NCBI GenBank assembly: GCA_027021285.1
Contig: JALUUP010000508.1
Span: 1 to 5,521, forward strand
Reading direction: 5' to 3'
From: Bacteroidota bacterium
Lineage (GTDB): Bacteria; Bacteroidota; Ignavibacteria; SZUA-365; JAADGX01
Length of the DNA: 5,521 nt
Within the stretch, counting starts at the first letter, position 1. Each line of letters begins with the position of its first letter. Positions 1 through 5,521 of the stretch are shown here, piece after piece. A program made the translations under genes and the position numbers. The notes beneath the pieces were generated by a model that was given only the letters and a program-made list of their open reading frames with translations, was not told the DNA's origin and did no database searches.

Positions 1-2280
1 AGCATGGTGTGCACGGCGACGGATTCCGTCCGCTTCAACGACATTACCGCCTCCTACGAACCGGATCCGTTCGTCGTCAGGGCGCGCGTCATCAACACCG
101 GAAACGTCATGGTGCGCGCGCCTGTGGTGGAAATCGGCCCCCTGCCGTCCGGCGTGACGTTGATCCCCGGAGAAATAGCACGAAAAACGTTGCCGGATAT
201 TCATATCGGCCAGTTCGCGGTGGCCACATGGCGGTTGTCCCCGCAGCCGTCGCCCATCGACATGAACGCGAGCATACCTGTTCGTCTCGTCTCGCCGGGC
301 CTGCTTGCCGATAGCTGCCGCTCGTCCACGTTTATCGAGGCCGTCAAAACCTACCAGGCAAAACTCGACTGCGGAACGCGGATCATCCTGGACATCGATT
401 CGGTTCGATCGGAATATCGTCCCAACCCCTTTACTATCGGCATTCGCGTCACGAACACCGGCGCCGCGAACTTGTACGGACTGACTGTGACATTGACCCT
501 TCCTCCACGCCTGGGCCTGGTGAGCGGAAATCTCGTGCAATCCATCACAACCGATCCGTTGCCTCCCGGTCAAAGCGCAACGGTTCAGTACCTCGTGCGG
601 GCGCTGACGGAAACCGTTCCGGACACCGTCCGGTTTCGCGCGGAACTGACATCGAGCGCAGGCCGCGTGAGGGAGCAGTGCGCGCAGGATGTGATTCTAC
701 CGGCCATTCCCCTCAAAACCTCCTGTATCCAGAACGGCGTCGATACGAGGGGAACGGATTTCTGGGTGGCCATTCCACCGAACCGCCAGGGTGTCACGGC
801 GCCCCAACCGCTGTTGATGATGTACGCCGAGACGGGCGCAGTCGTGAAGGTGTACGAGAACATCGGCTCGCCGCCGCTCCAGGTGGTCTCCGTTCCCGCC
901 CAGACGGTCAGGATGATTACGCTCCCGGACCGCTACGGTCCTGCCAGCATCGGGAGGATGTACCCGTACGGCGTCCACGTCGTATCGGATAATCCCATCG
1001 CCCTGTACATGGGAAACTTCAGCGGCCGCCACAGCGACGCTTCGCTGGCGCTGCCGACGCACGCCCTGGGCACCGAGTACCGTCTCCTGGCGTACAATCA
1101 CTCCGATGACCCCACGGAAATCGCCGTCATCGTTGCCACGGAGGACAGAACCGAAGTCACGGTCACTCCGCTGCTCGATACGGATACGAAGCACCCCGGC
1201 GGCGTGCCGTACACGCTCATCTATGACCGGGGCGACTATTACGTCGAGCGGACGGCCTTCGCGGGCAAGGCGGGTGGACTGAGCGGCAGCCTGGTGCAAT
1301 CGAACAAGCCGATTGCCGTGGTAAGCGGCGTGGAAACCGGCTGGGTTCCCAACGGCGCGCGCGGGTACCTGAACCCCCATTTCGAACAGGTCATACCCAA
1401 CGCGTATCTCGGCACGTCCTACGTTCTCGTGCCTTTCCTTTCACGCCGGAACGGCGATCCGTACCGCATCACGCCGGTGGAGGACAGCACCAATATCGAG
1501 ATCAACGGCATCCCGCAGTACCAACTCATGGCGGGTGACATCTTCGACGGCATCGCCACCGAGCCTCTCGTCATAACGAGCGACAAGCCGGTTCTGGTGG
1601 CGCACTTTGCCGCTTCGGCCGAGTACGATTCCATCGGCAACCAGCACGGGGACGCCTCGATGGTGTACCTGACGCCGACGGACCGCTTTCCGGCCTGCCA
1701 CGGGTTCGGCACCGGGCCGCTGGGACGGTTCGATTCCTCCTATGTCAACGTGGTCATCGACGAGGGGGCCCTGGGGACGATAACCATCGACGGCGCCCTG
1801 CCGCCGGATTCCAGCTTCCACCGCATACCTGGATCGAGTTTTCTCTACGGGCGATTTTTCCTGACTCCCGGGACCCACCAGGTCAGCACGAGCAGCGGGA
1901 GCGGGGTCGGGGCCATCGTCTATGGATTCGAGTACCACGATGCTTACACGTTGAATCCCGGATTCCTCCTCCGGAAAAAGAGCACGCTGTTGAACACGAG
2001 GGCGTTGCCTCACGGGTCTGCTGTCGCGATGAGTCCGGCTTTTCCCAACCCCTCCACCGGAAGGGCGCGTTTCGCCGTGGCCCTTCCCCGCGGGCAGGAT
2101 GTGCGGATCGAGGTTTACAACACCCTGGGTCAACGCGTGAAACTGCTCTACCAGGGATGGAAAGCCGCGGGAGAATACCGGTTTGCCGTTCCCGGGGATG
2201 ACCTGCCCGGTGGCGTGTACACGATCGTGCTGGCGACGGACAACGTTCTTCTCACCCAACGCCTTCTGCTGTCGAAATAG
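1..2280 (+). CDS. Secreted modular surface protein with IgGFc-binding-like domain and T9SS sorting tail (5' partial)
   Basis: The frame is open to the left edge (a Ser codon precedes the ATG at 4), so the true start and any signal peptide lie upstream. Residues here are numbered from that ATG. Residues 3-115 and 123-235 are two related Ig-like CARDB/DUF11-type modules. Residues about 241-565 match the IgGFc-binding protein N-terminal family: GTDFW at 250-254, GTEYRLLAYN at 356, NKPIAVVSG at 434, FEQVIP at 460 and GTSYVLVPF at 470. Residues about 677-758 form a T9SS type-A sorting domain, with FPNPSTG at 680, a YNTLGQ core and GGVYT near 736, ending in LLLSK. From family knowledge, such a tail directs export across the outer membrane and surface attachment or release. 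Inferred role: adhesin-like extracellular protein. The ligand is unknown, and the IgGFc name does not prove antibody binding. It is first in a tight cluster with envelope genes. Confidence 0.85.
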   Translation, partial: SMVCTATDSVRFNDITASYEPDPFVVRARVINTGNVMVRAPVVEIGPLPSGVTLIPGEIARKTLPDIHIGQFAVATWRLSPQPSPIDMNASIPVRLVSPGLLADSCRSSTFIEAVKTYQAKLDCGTRIILDIDSVRSEYRPNPFTIGIRVTNTGAANLYGLTVTLTLPPRLGLVSGNLVQSITTDPLPPGQSATVQYLVRALTETVPDTVRFRAELTSSAGRVREQCAQDVILPAIPLKTSCIQNGVDTRGTDFWVAIPPNRQGVTAPQPLLMMYAETGAVVKVYENIGSPPLQVVSVPAQTVRMITLPDRYGPASIGRMYPYGVHVVSDNPIALYMGNFSGRHSDASLALPTHALGTEYRLLAYNHSDDPTEIAVIVATEDRTEVTVTPLLDTDTKHPGGVPYTLIYDRGDYYVERTAFAGKAGGLSGSLVQSNKPIAVVSGVETGWVPNGARGYLNPHFEQVIPNAYLGTSYVLVPFLSRRNGDPYRITPVEDSTNIEINGIPQYQLMAGDIFDGIATEPLVITSDKPVLVAHFAASAEYDSIGNQHGDASMVYLTPTDRFPACHGFGTGPLGRFDSSYVNVVIDEGALGTITIDGALPPDSSFHRIPGSSFLYGRFFLTPGTHQVSTSSGSGVGAIVYGFEYHDAYTLNPGFLLRKKSTLLNTRALPHGSAVAMSPAFPNPSTGRARFAVALPRGQDVRIEVYNTLGQRVKLLYQGWKAAGEYRFAVPGDDLPGGVYTIVLATDNVLLTQRLLLSK
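10..720 (+). repeat. Two tandem 120-residue Cys-bracketed Ig-like modules (protein-level repeat)
   Basis: Within the first gene, two modules align with an offset of 120 residues. YEPDPF at 18-23 matches YRPNPF at 138-143, and V-I-N-T-G ending at 33 matches V-T-N-T-G ending at 153. Each module begins at a Cys (3 and 123) and has a second Cys near its end (105 and 226). A further Cys at 241 opens the next domain. The NTG motif followed by a proline-rich strand is typical of CARDB/DUF11-like beta-sandwich domains. Because the left edge cuts just before the first visible module, more copies may lie upstream. The repeat is diverged at the DNA level. Confidence 0.7.
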
Positions 2281-2292
2281 CAACCGCTTGAT

Positions 2293-3093
2293 ATGAAAGC
2301 ATTCATTCTCGTTTCGTGTTTCCTCGTAGTGTTCTGCCAGGGCGCCTCCGGCCAGTGGCGGGCGCATCCGCTTCCCGGCCGGTCCGCCATGCAACCTTCG
2401 GCGCCGTACGAAAGCGATATTCTCTCCGCCCGGCCCGTGTGGTATCTGGTGGCCGCCGGTTTCGGAGCGCAGGCGTATCGCCACGAGGGGAGTTTCTCCC
2501 CGTCCTGCAAGTGCGAATTTTCCGGCGCGCGCGACGTCATGTTTTGGTACGGCGGGGAATTCTCGATCGAATTTCCGAAACTCCAGTTGGCGGTGAAGGC
2601 TCAGCTCACGTACGTCGATTTCAGCAGCAAGTTCGAGCGAACGGGGACGCGCAGTTCCGTGATCGTCGGCGATGATCCCGACGCGGAAGTCGAGTATCGC
2701 AATTCGTCGGAGGTCCAGTTGAGCTACATCAGTTTCGCGCCGATCGTCGCGTGGTTCATCGGCGGCAGTCGATTCTACACACAGGTCGGGTTGGACGTCC
2801 GGGTGCCGGTTACGGCGCGGTACGATCACGTCGAGGATATCCTTACTTCCGGGTGGACGTACTACGACGGCTCGACGCGCTACACGCTCCTGGGGGAACA
2901 GGATATCCCCGGAAGCGACCGCCCGGGATTCGGCGTACACGCGGGCATCGGCTACGAACTCATCTTTTCCGACAGGGTGATCATCGCTCCCGAACTCTCC
3001 GCCGTCGTGCCGCTGACCGCGGTCAGCCCGGATCATCCCTCGTGGAAAGTGGCAACACAGCGGTTTTCCGTTTACCTGAAGGTGAGGATATAA
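2293..3093 (+). CDS. Outer-membrane beta-barrel protein, function unknown
   Basis: This is a 266-residue protein. A signal peptide is clear: MKAF start, hydrophobic core at residues 4-15, and probable cleavage after A-S-G at residue 20. The mature protein is rich in alternating hydrophobic/polar stretches with many Tyr, Phe, Gly and Trp, for example WYLVAAGFGAQAY, LQLAVKAQLTYVDF, VQLSYISFAPIVAWF, FYTQVGLDVRVPV and FGVHAGIGYELIF, ending RFSVYLKVRI. That is the pattern of a small barrel, roughly 8 strands by eye. A C-K-C motif lies at residues 72-74. I see no PorP/SprF hallmark near the N-terminus, so I do not call it PorP. The ATG lies 12 bases after the preceding stop with no clear Shine-Dalgarno sequence, and the stop is 2 bases before the next ATG. 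Likely partner: the PD40/OmpA lipoprotein that follows (inference). Confidence 0.75.
   Translation: MKAFILVSCFLVVFCQGASGQWRAHPLPGRSAMQPSAPYESDILSARPVWYLVAAGFGAQAYRHEGSFSPSCKCEFSGARDVMFWYGGEFSIEFPKLQLAVKAQLTYVDFSSKFERTGTRSSVIVGDDPDAEVEYRNSSEVQLSYISFAPIVAWFIGGSRFYTQVGLDVRVPVTARYDHVEDILTSGWTYYDGSTRYTLLGEQDIPGSDRPGFGVHAGIGYELIFSDRVIIAPELSAVVPLTAVSPDHPSWKVATQRFSVYLKVRI
3080..3085 (+). promoter_or_regulatory. Possible Shine-Dalgarno site for the PD40/OmpA lipoprotein gene
   Basis: AGGTGA lies inside the last codons of the barrel gene, 10 bases before the ATG at 3096. It matches part of the anti-Shine-Dalgarno complement and supports that ATG over the in-frame ATG at 3108. It is the best such match close to any start in the window; the other starts have none at useful spacing, as is usual in Bacteroidota. 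Confidence 0.4.
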
Positions 3094-3095
3094 CG

Positions 3096-4673
3096 ATGAA
3101 AAGCGCCATGCATGGATATCGACGTCTTCTCCTGTTCGTTTCGTATTCGCTCGTCGGCGGGTTTGTTCTTTCATGCGGCGGAAGCCGTTCCCTCTACTCG
3201 CCGGATATCAAGGACCTGGAATTCTGGCCCCTTCCGGAAAGCGTGAACTCGGTGTACGACGATTACGCGCCGGTTTTCGCGCCTTCGGGCGACGGGCTGG
3301 TCTTCACCTCGAACCGCCCGCCCGTTCCGGGCGCGGACATGCGCGACGATATTTACATCGCCCGGTACGCGGGTGGTGTTTGGCAGGAGGCTGCGCACGC
3401 AATCGAATCGCTGCCGGGCGCCGACAACAGGGGCGCGGCGTCGTACGATGAACTGCACGGGATCGTGTATTTCGGGCAGTGCTACCGCCCCGACGGCGTA
3501 GGGGATTGCGACCTGTACGCGGCGTCGGTGGAGGGAAATCGCTGGAGCGACGTCCGCAACCTTGGGCCGGTGGTCAACAGCCTGGAATGGGACGCCCACC
3601 CGTTCGTAACGCCCGACGGATCGCAGTTGTATTTCGCCTCGGAACGGCTGGGAGGCTTCGGAGGCAGCGACCTCTACGTCTGCTACCGGCAGCCGGACGG
3701 AACGTGGGGCAAGCCGGTCAACCTGGGGAAGACCGTCAACTCGGGCGGCGACGAGAAATCGCCGTTTTACTCTCCCGCGAAAAAGAAATTGTACTTCGCT
3801 TCCGACGGACACGATGGCATGGGAGGTTTCGATATCTTCGTCTCGAAAAAGACGGTGACCGGCTGGTCCAAGCCCGTCAACGTCGGTGCGCCGGTCAACT
3901 CGGATGCCGACGATATCTTCTTCGCGCAGAATGTTTCAGGTGATACCTCCTTTGTGGCGTCGAACCGGCCCGGCGGCAGGGGCGGCTTCGACATCTACGC
4001 GGCGATTCGGAAAGCGCCCCCGCCGCCAAAAGAGCCGCCGCCCGTCACCAGGCTTCAACTCAGCGTCCTGAACGAATTCACGCGCGCGCCGGTCGTCTCC
4101 ACGCTGATCATCTACGATGAGAACGACACACGCGCCGAGGAGCAAACGAATGCAGACGGTGTTTACGTCCGTGAGGTTCGCAACGGCGCCTCGTATCGCG
4201 TAACGGCGCTGGCGCCGGGATTCAATTCGCGGAAGGTGGAAATATCCATACCCGCGGACACCAGCGGACTCCTGCAACGGGAGATACTCCTGACACCGGT
4301 ACGGGAAAAGGAACGCGTCATCTACAAGTTCTTCGTCGAGTTCGATTTCGACCGTTTCCGTATCCGCCCCGAGGAGCAGCGACACCTCGACAGCGTCGTG
4401 CAGTTGCTGATGAAATATCCCAACAGCTCGGTGATCGTGGCAGGCCACACGGATTCGGTGGGATCGGTCGGGTACAACCTCACGCTCAGCTACAACCGGG
4501 CCAAGCGCGTGAGCGCGTACGTGAAGGAGTTCCTCTCGGAAAACGGCATCGCGCTGGAGAATCCGCTGGAGATCCGGGCGTACGGCGAAAGCCAGCCCAT
4601 CGCTCCCAATTCCACCGAGGAGGGCAGGCAAAGAAACCGGCGTGTCAAAATCCTCATCGTTCGAAATGAATAG
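3096..4673 (+). CDS. PorE-like outer-membrane lipoprotein: PD40 propeller, carboxypeptidase-regulatory-like domain, OmpA C-terminal domain
   Basis: The protein has 525 residues from the ATG two bases after the barrel gene's stop. Residues 1-27 are a lipoprotein signal, with lipobox V-L-S-C and lipidated Cys27. The +2 residue is Gly, and there is no acidic surface-export signal after Cys27, so an outer-membrane, periplasm-facing anchor is likely. Residues about 50-305 hold five PD40/WD40-like blades. A Pro-rich linker follows (308-316), then a carboxypeptidase-regulatory-like beta-sandwich (about 318-405). The OmpA domain (about 412-525) begins FFVEFDFD and includes GHTDSVG and YNLTLSYNRAKRV. 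Asp453 and Arg468 are spaced 15 apart like the diaminopimelate-binding Asp/Arg pair of OmpA, so peptidoglycan binding is expected. The domain order resembles PorE, the T9SS lipoprotein of Porphyromonas, but without its N-terminal TPR region. Many paralogues of this type exist, so a specific T9SS role is inference. The in-frame extension upstream to 2751 lies within the barrel gene and is not used. Confidence 0.9.
   Translation: MKSAMHGYRRLLLFVSYSLVGGFVLSCGGSRSLYSPDIKDLEFWPLPESVNSVYDDYAPVFAPSGDGLVFTSNRPPVPGADMRDDIYIARYAGGVWQEAAHAIESLPGADNRGAASYDELHGIVYFGQCYRPDGVGDCDLYAASVEGNRWSDVRNLGPVVNSLEWDAHPFVTPDGSQLYFASERLGGFGGSDLYVCYRQPDGTWGKPVNLGKTVNSGGDEKSPFYSPAKKKLYFASDGHDGMGGFDIFVSKKTVTGWSKPVNVGAPVNSDADDIFFAQNVSGDTSFVASNRPGGRGGFDIYAAIRKAPPPPKEPPPVTRLQLSVLNEFTRAPVVSTLIIYDENDTRAEEQTNADGVYVREVRNGASYRVTALAPGFNSRKVEISIPADTSGLLQREILLTPVREKERVIYKFFVEFDFDRFRIRPEEQRHLDSVVQLLMKYPNSSVIVAGHTDSVGSVGYNLTLSYNRAKRVSAYVKEFLSENGIALENPLEIRAYGESQPIAPNSTEEGRQRNRRVKILIVRNE
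3243..4010 (+). repeat. Five PD40/WD40-like beta-propeller repeats (protein-level)
   Basis: Five repeats of about 50 residues begin near residues 50, 112, 165, 220 and 273 of the lipoprotein. Each has a core of the form P-x-x-[ST]-x-D/G-x-x-[LI]-x-F-x-S followed by a Gly-rich turn and [DS]-[ILF]-[YF]. The last three share near-identical turns: GGFGGSDLY, DGMGGFDIF and GGRGGFDIY. N-L-G-x-x-V-N-S linkers join blades 2 to 3 and 3 to 4, with a V-G-x-x-V-N-S variant between 4 and 5. Blade 2 is the most divergent and carries Cys129 and Cys138 around this turn. The fold is predicted to be a five-bladed propeller serving as a protein-binding platform. Confidence 0.75.
4666..4673 (+). promoter_or_regulatory. 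8-base stop/start overlap coupling the lipoprotein gene to rsmG
   Basis: ATGAATAG holds the rsmG start codon and, in another frame, the stop of the PD40/OmpA gene. No Shine-Dalgarno sequence lies at a normal distance: a GAGGAGGG stretch at 4617-4624 is over 40 bases upstream of the ATG and 17 before the alternative GTG. Termination-reinitiation coupling is the likely way rsmG is translated. Confidence 0.55.
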
Positions 4674-5364
4674 CGGATCGCCCTCCGGAAACGCGACATC
4701 CTGCGATATCACCTGGCTTCGATCCGTTCTAAAGGACAACGCGGTCATCATGACCGATGCCCAGGCCGGTCTCGTTGCTGCCTACGTTGACCTGTTGCGC
4801 GAATGGAATTCCCGGATCAACCTCGTTTCCCGAAAAACCATCGACACGGTGTACAGGGATCACATCCTTCATTGCCTGGTCCCGCAGGCGATTGGGGCCT
4901 TGCGAGGCGCGCGCCGAATCGTGGACGCCGGAACCGGCGGAGGGCTTCCCGGCATTCCCCTGGCGATTATGTTCCCGGAAAAGCAGTTCACGCTCGTGGA
5001 TTCGGTCATGAAGAAATGCAAGGCCGTGCGGGACATGGTTGAAACGCTGCGGCTTTCGAACGTGGAAGTGCGGTGCGCCCGCCTTGAAGAGCTTTCTCTC
5101 CGATCGCGGGCCGACGCGGTTCTTTTCCGCGCCGTCGCCCGACTCGATGTCATCGCGGAGTGGGCCGTTCCCGTCATCGGCGACCAGGGAATCATCGTGG
5201 CGTGGAAAGGGGGAGACCTTTCCACCGAGATAGCGGCCGCGGAAAAGATCGAAGGGGTGGCTTCCGTTCGCGTCTTGCCCCTGGAGGTGAAGGGGGAAAC
5301 GTTTTTCGCCGATGCGGAGAAGGTCCTGTGTGTCATCCAGGTCGAAAAAAATCCTGATGCGTAG
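4666..5364 (+). CDS. rsmG: 16S rRNA (guanine527-N7)-methyltransferase RsmG
   Basis: RsmG (GidB) is a cytosolic SAM-dependent enzyme that makes m7G527 in 16S rRNA; its loss gives low-level streptomycin resistance in several bacteria (family knowledge). The 232-residue product matches RsmG along its length: MTDAQAGLVAAYVDLLREWN at about 29-48, then INLVSRK, then DHILHCL at 65-71. The SAM-binding loop IVDAGTGGGLPGIPLAI runs from residue 85, and FTLVDSVMKKCKAVRD, FRAVARLD and WKGGDLSTE follow. The SRK...H-x-L-H form is what I recall from Bacteroidota enzymes; proteobacterial ones have H-x-L-D-S. I chose ATG 4666 because it gives an 8-base overlap with the preceding gene, repeated at the next junction, and still includes the N-terminal helix. 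The upstream GTG at 4642 would add 8 residues; the ATG at 4750 would remove a conserved helix. The usual partner mnmG is not in the window. Confidence 0.95.
   Translation: MNSGSPSGNATSCDITWLRSVLKDNAVIMTDAQAGLVAAYVDLLREWNSRINLVSRKTIDTVYRDHILHCLVPQAIGALRGARRIVDAGTGGGLPGIPLAIMFPEKQFTLVDSVMKKCKAVRDMVETLRLSNVEVRCARLEELSLRSRADAVLFRAVARLDVIAEWAVPVIGDQGIIVAWKGGDLSTEIAAAEKIEGVASVRVLPLEVKGETFFADAEKVLCVIQVEKNPDA
5345..5364 (+). promoter_or_regulatory. A-rich translation-start region and 8-base overlap of rsmG with the next gene
   Basis: A run of seven A (5345-5351) sits 5 bases before the ATG at 5357. ATGCGTAG (5357-5364) then joins the lipoprotein start to the rsmG stop with the same 8-base geometry as the upstream junction. 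In Bacteroidota, A-rich sequence upstream of the start often takes the place of a Shine-Dalgarno site, so this tract may help initiation in addition to coupling (inference). Confidence 0.4.
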
Positions 5365-5521
5365 CGCCCGCGTCTTCCTCGCGTGCTGCCTGATCGCCGT
5401 CGGCGCGTGCGGGTGCGCGCTGGTGCGGGAAATAGCAGGCGTGGAATTCGACAGGGAGGCCTTCGATCTCGCCCGGCGGGCAAAAGTCCTCGAGCTCCAT
5501 GCCGGACGCCTCGCCCGCCAG
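5357..5521 (+). CDS. Putative lipoprotein, N-terminal 55 residues (3' partial)
   Basis: The frame is open from ATG 5357 to the window end, giving 55 residues. The start MRSARVFLACCLIAVGACGC is a lipoprotein signal: two early Arg, a hydrophobic stretch at 6-17, and a lipobox V-G-A-C with lipidation at Cys18; Cys20 is a weaker alternative. The +2 residue is not Asp, so outer-membrane sorting is expected. The rest visible (residues 21-55, rich in Arg, Ala, Leu and Glu) looks helical and charged, and I recognise no family. The start overlaps the rsmG stop by 8 bases, as rsmG overlaps the gene before it, which supports both start calls and a shared transcript. Function cannot be assigned from this fragment. 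Confidence 0.7.
   Translation, partial: MRSARVFLACCLIAVGACGCALVREIAGVEFDREAFDLARRAKVLELHAGRLARQ

Noticed and set aside
697..1380. Minus-strand open frame of 227 codons
   Set aside because: It lies opposite the IgGFc-like domain, which is strongly supported on the plus strand, and its own translation has biased composition and no family features.
2293..2340. Barrel protein as a lipoprotein (Cys9 or Cys15)
   Set aside because: Cys9 is too close to the N-terminus, and Cys15 is preceded by Phe, which is not accepted in a lipobox. A type I cleavage site after residue 20 fits better.
2751..3095. Upstream in-frame extension of the PD40/OmpA gene
   Set aside because: It would overlap the barrel gene for over 340 bases and bury the lipoprotein signal; the ATG at 3096 directly precedes that signal.
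1441..3174. Minus-strand open frame of 577 codons
   Set aside because: It spans the end of the secreted-protein gene, the whole barrel gene and the start of the lipoprotein gene. Its translation is Arg/His/Gly-rich without any recognisable domain, signal or repeat, as expected from antisense reading of G+C-rich codons.
4642..4665. GTG start adding 8 residues to RsmG
   Set aside because: The nearest Shine-Dalgarno-like stretch is 17 bases away, and ATG 4666 gives the same 8-base overlap seen at the next junction. It is not excluded.
3936..4751. Minus-strand open frame of 271 codons across the lipoprotein/rsmG junction
   Set aside because: It is antisense to the conserved OmpA domain and the rsmG start; no recognisable motif was seen.
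5345..5351. A7 tract as a programmed slippage site fusing RsmG to the lipoprotein
   Set aside because: A one-base loss would read into the lipoprotein frame, but that would bury a signal peptide inside a cytosolic enzyme. Overlap coupling explains the geometry better.
1..5521. CRISPR, mobile element, tRNA or hidden defence system
   Set aside because: No direct-repeat array, terminal inverted repeats, transposase, tRNA-like fold or nuclease motif was found on either strand; nearly all bases are taken by five plus-strand genes.

Overview
The window is a compact stretch of five same-strand genes, G+C-rich by eye, with almost no intergenic DNA: gaps of 12 and 2 bases, then two 8-base overlaps. 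It reads as the middle of one operon. The first gene is cut by the left edge and the last by the right edge. I see no tRNA, rRNA, CRISPR array, mobile element, convincing promoter or terminator, and no gene-free stretch longer than 12 bases.

The organism is most likely a member of the Bacteroidota/Chlorobiota (FCB) assemblage. Three signs agree. The first gene ends in a type IX secretion (T9SS) type-A sorting domain. The third encodes a PD40/carboxypeptidase-regulatory/OmpA lipoprotein of the kind typical of that group and resembling PorE. The RsmG protein carries SRK...H-x-L-H rather than the proteobacterial H-x-L-D-S motif, as I recall Bacteroidota RsmG proteins do. The richness in G+C argues for a G+C-rich lineage (for example Kapabacteria, Rhodothermota or another deep branch) rather than Bacteroides or Flavobacterium; this is inference.

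Layout: (1) 1-2280, the C-terminal 759 residues of a large secreted protein with two Cys-bracketed CARDB/DUF11-like modules, an IgGFc-binding-protein-like domain and a T9SS tail. (2) 2293-3093, an outer-membrane beta-barrel protein of unknown function. (3) 3096-4673, an outer-membrane lipoprotein with five PD40 blades, a carboxypeptidase-regulatory-like domain and a peptidoglycan-binding OmpA C-terminal domain. (4) 4666-5364, the 16S rRNA m7G527 methyltransferase RsmG. (5) 5357 onward, the start of another lipoprotein.

The first three genes form a plausible cell-surface module: a secreted adhesin-like protein, an outer-membrane barrel, and a lipoprotein that could tie the barrel to peptidoglycan, much as PorE does with PorP-type barrels in T9SS. 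The housekeeping gene rsmG appears to be translationally coupled to this envelope cluster and not placed beside mnmG (gidA) or parAB. Nothing in the window is a clear new defence or mobile system; the most novel content is the barrel/PorE-like pair and the modular architecture of the first protein.
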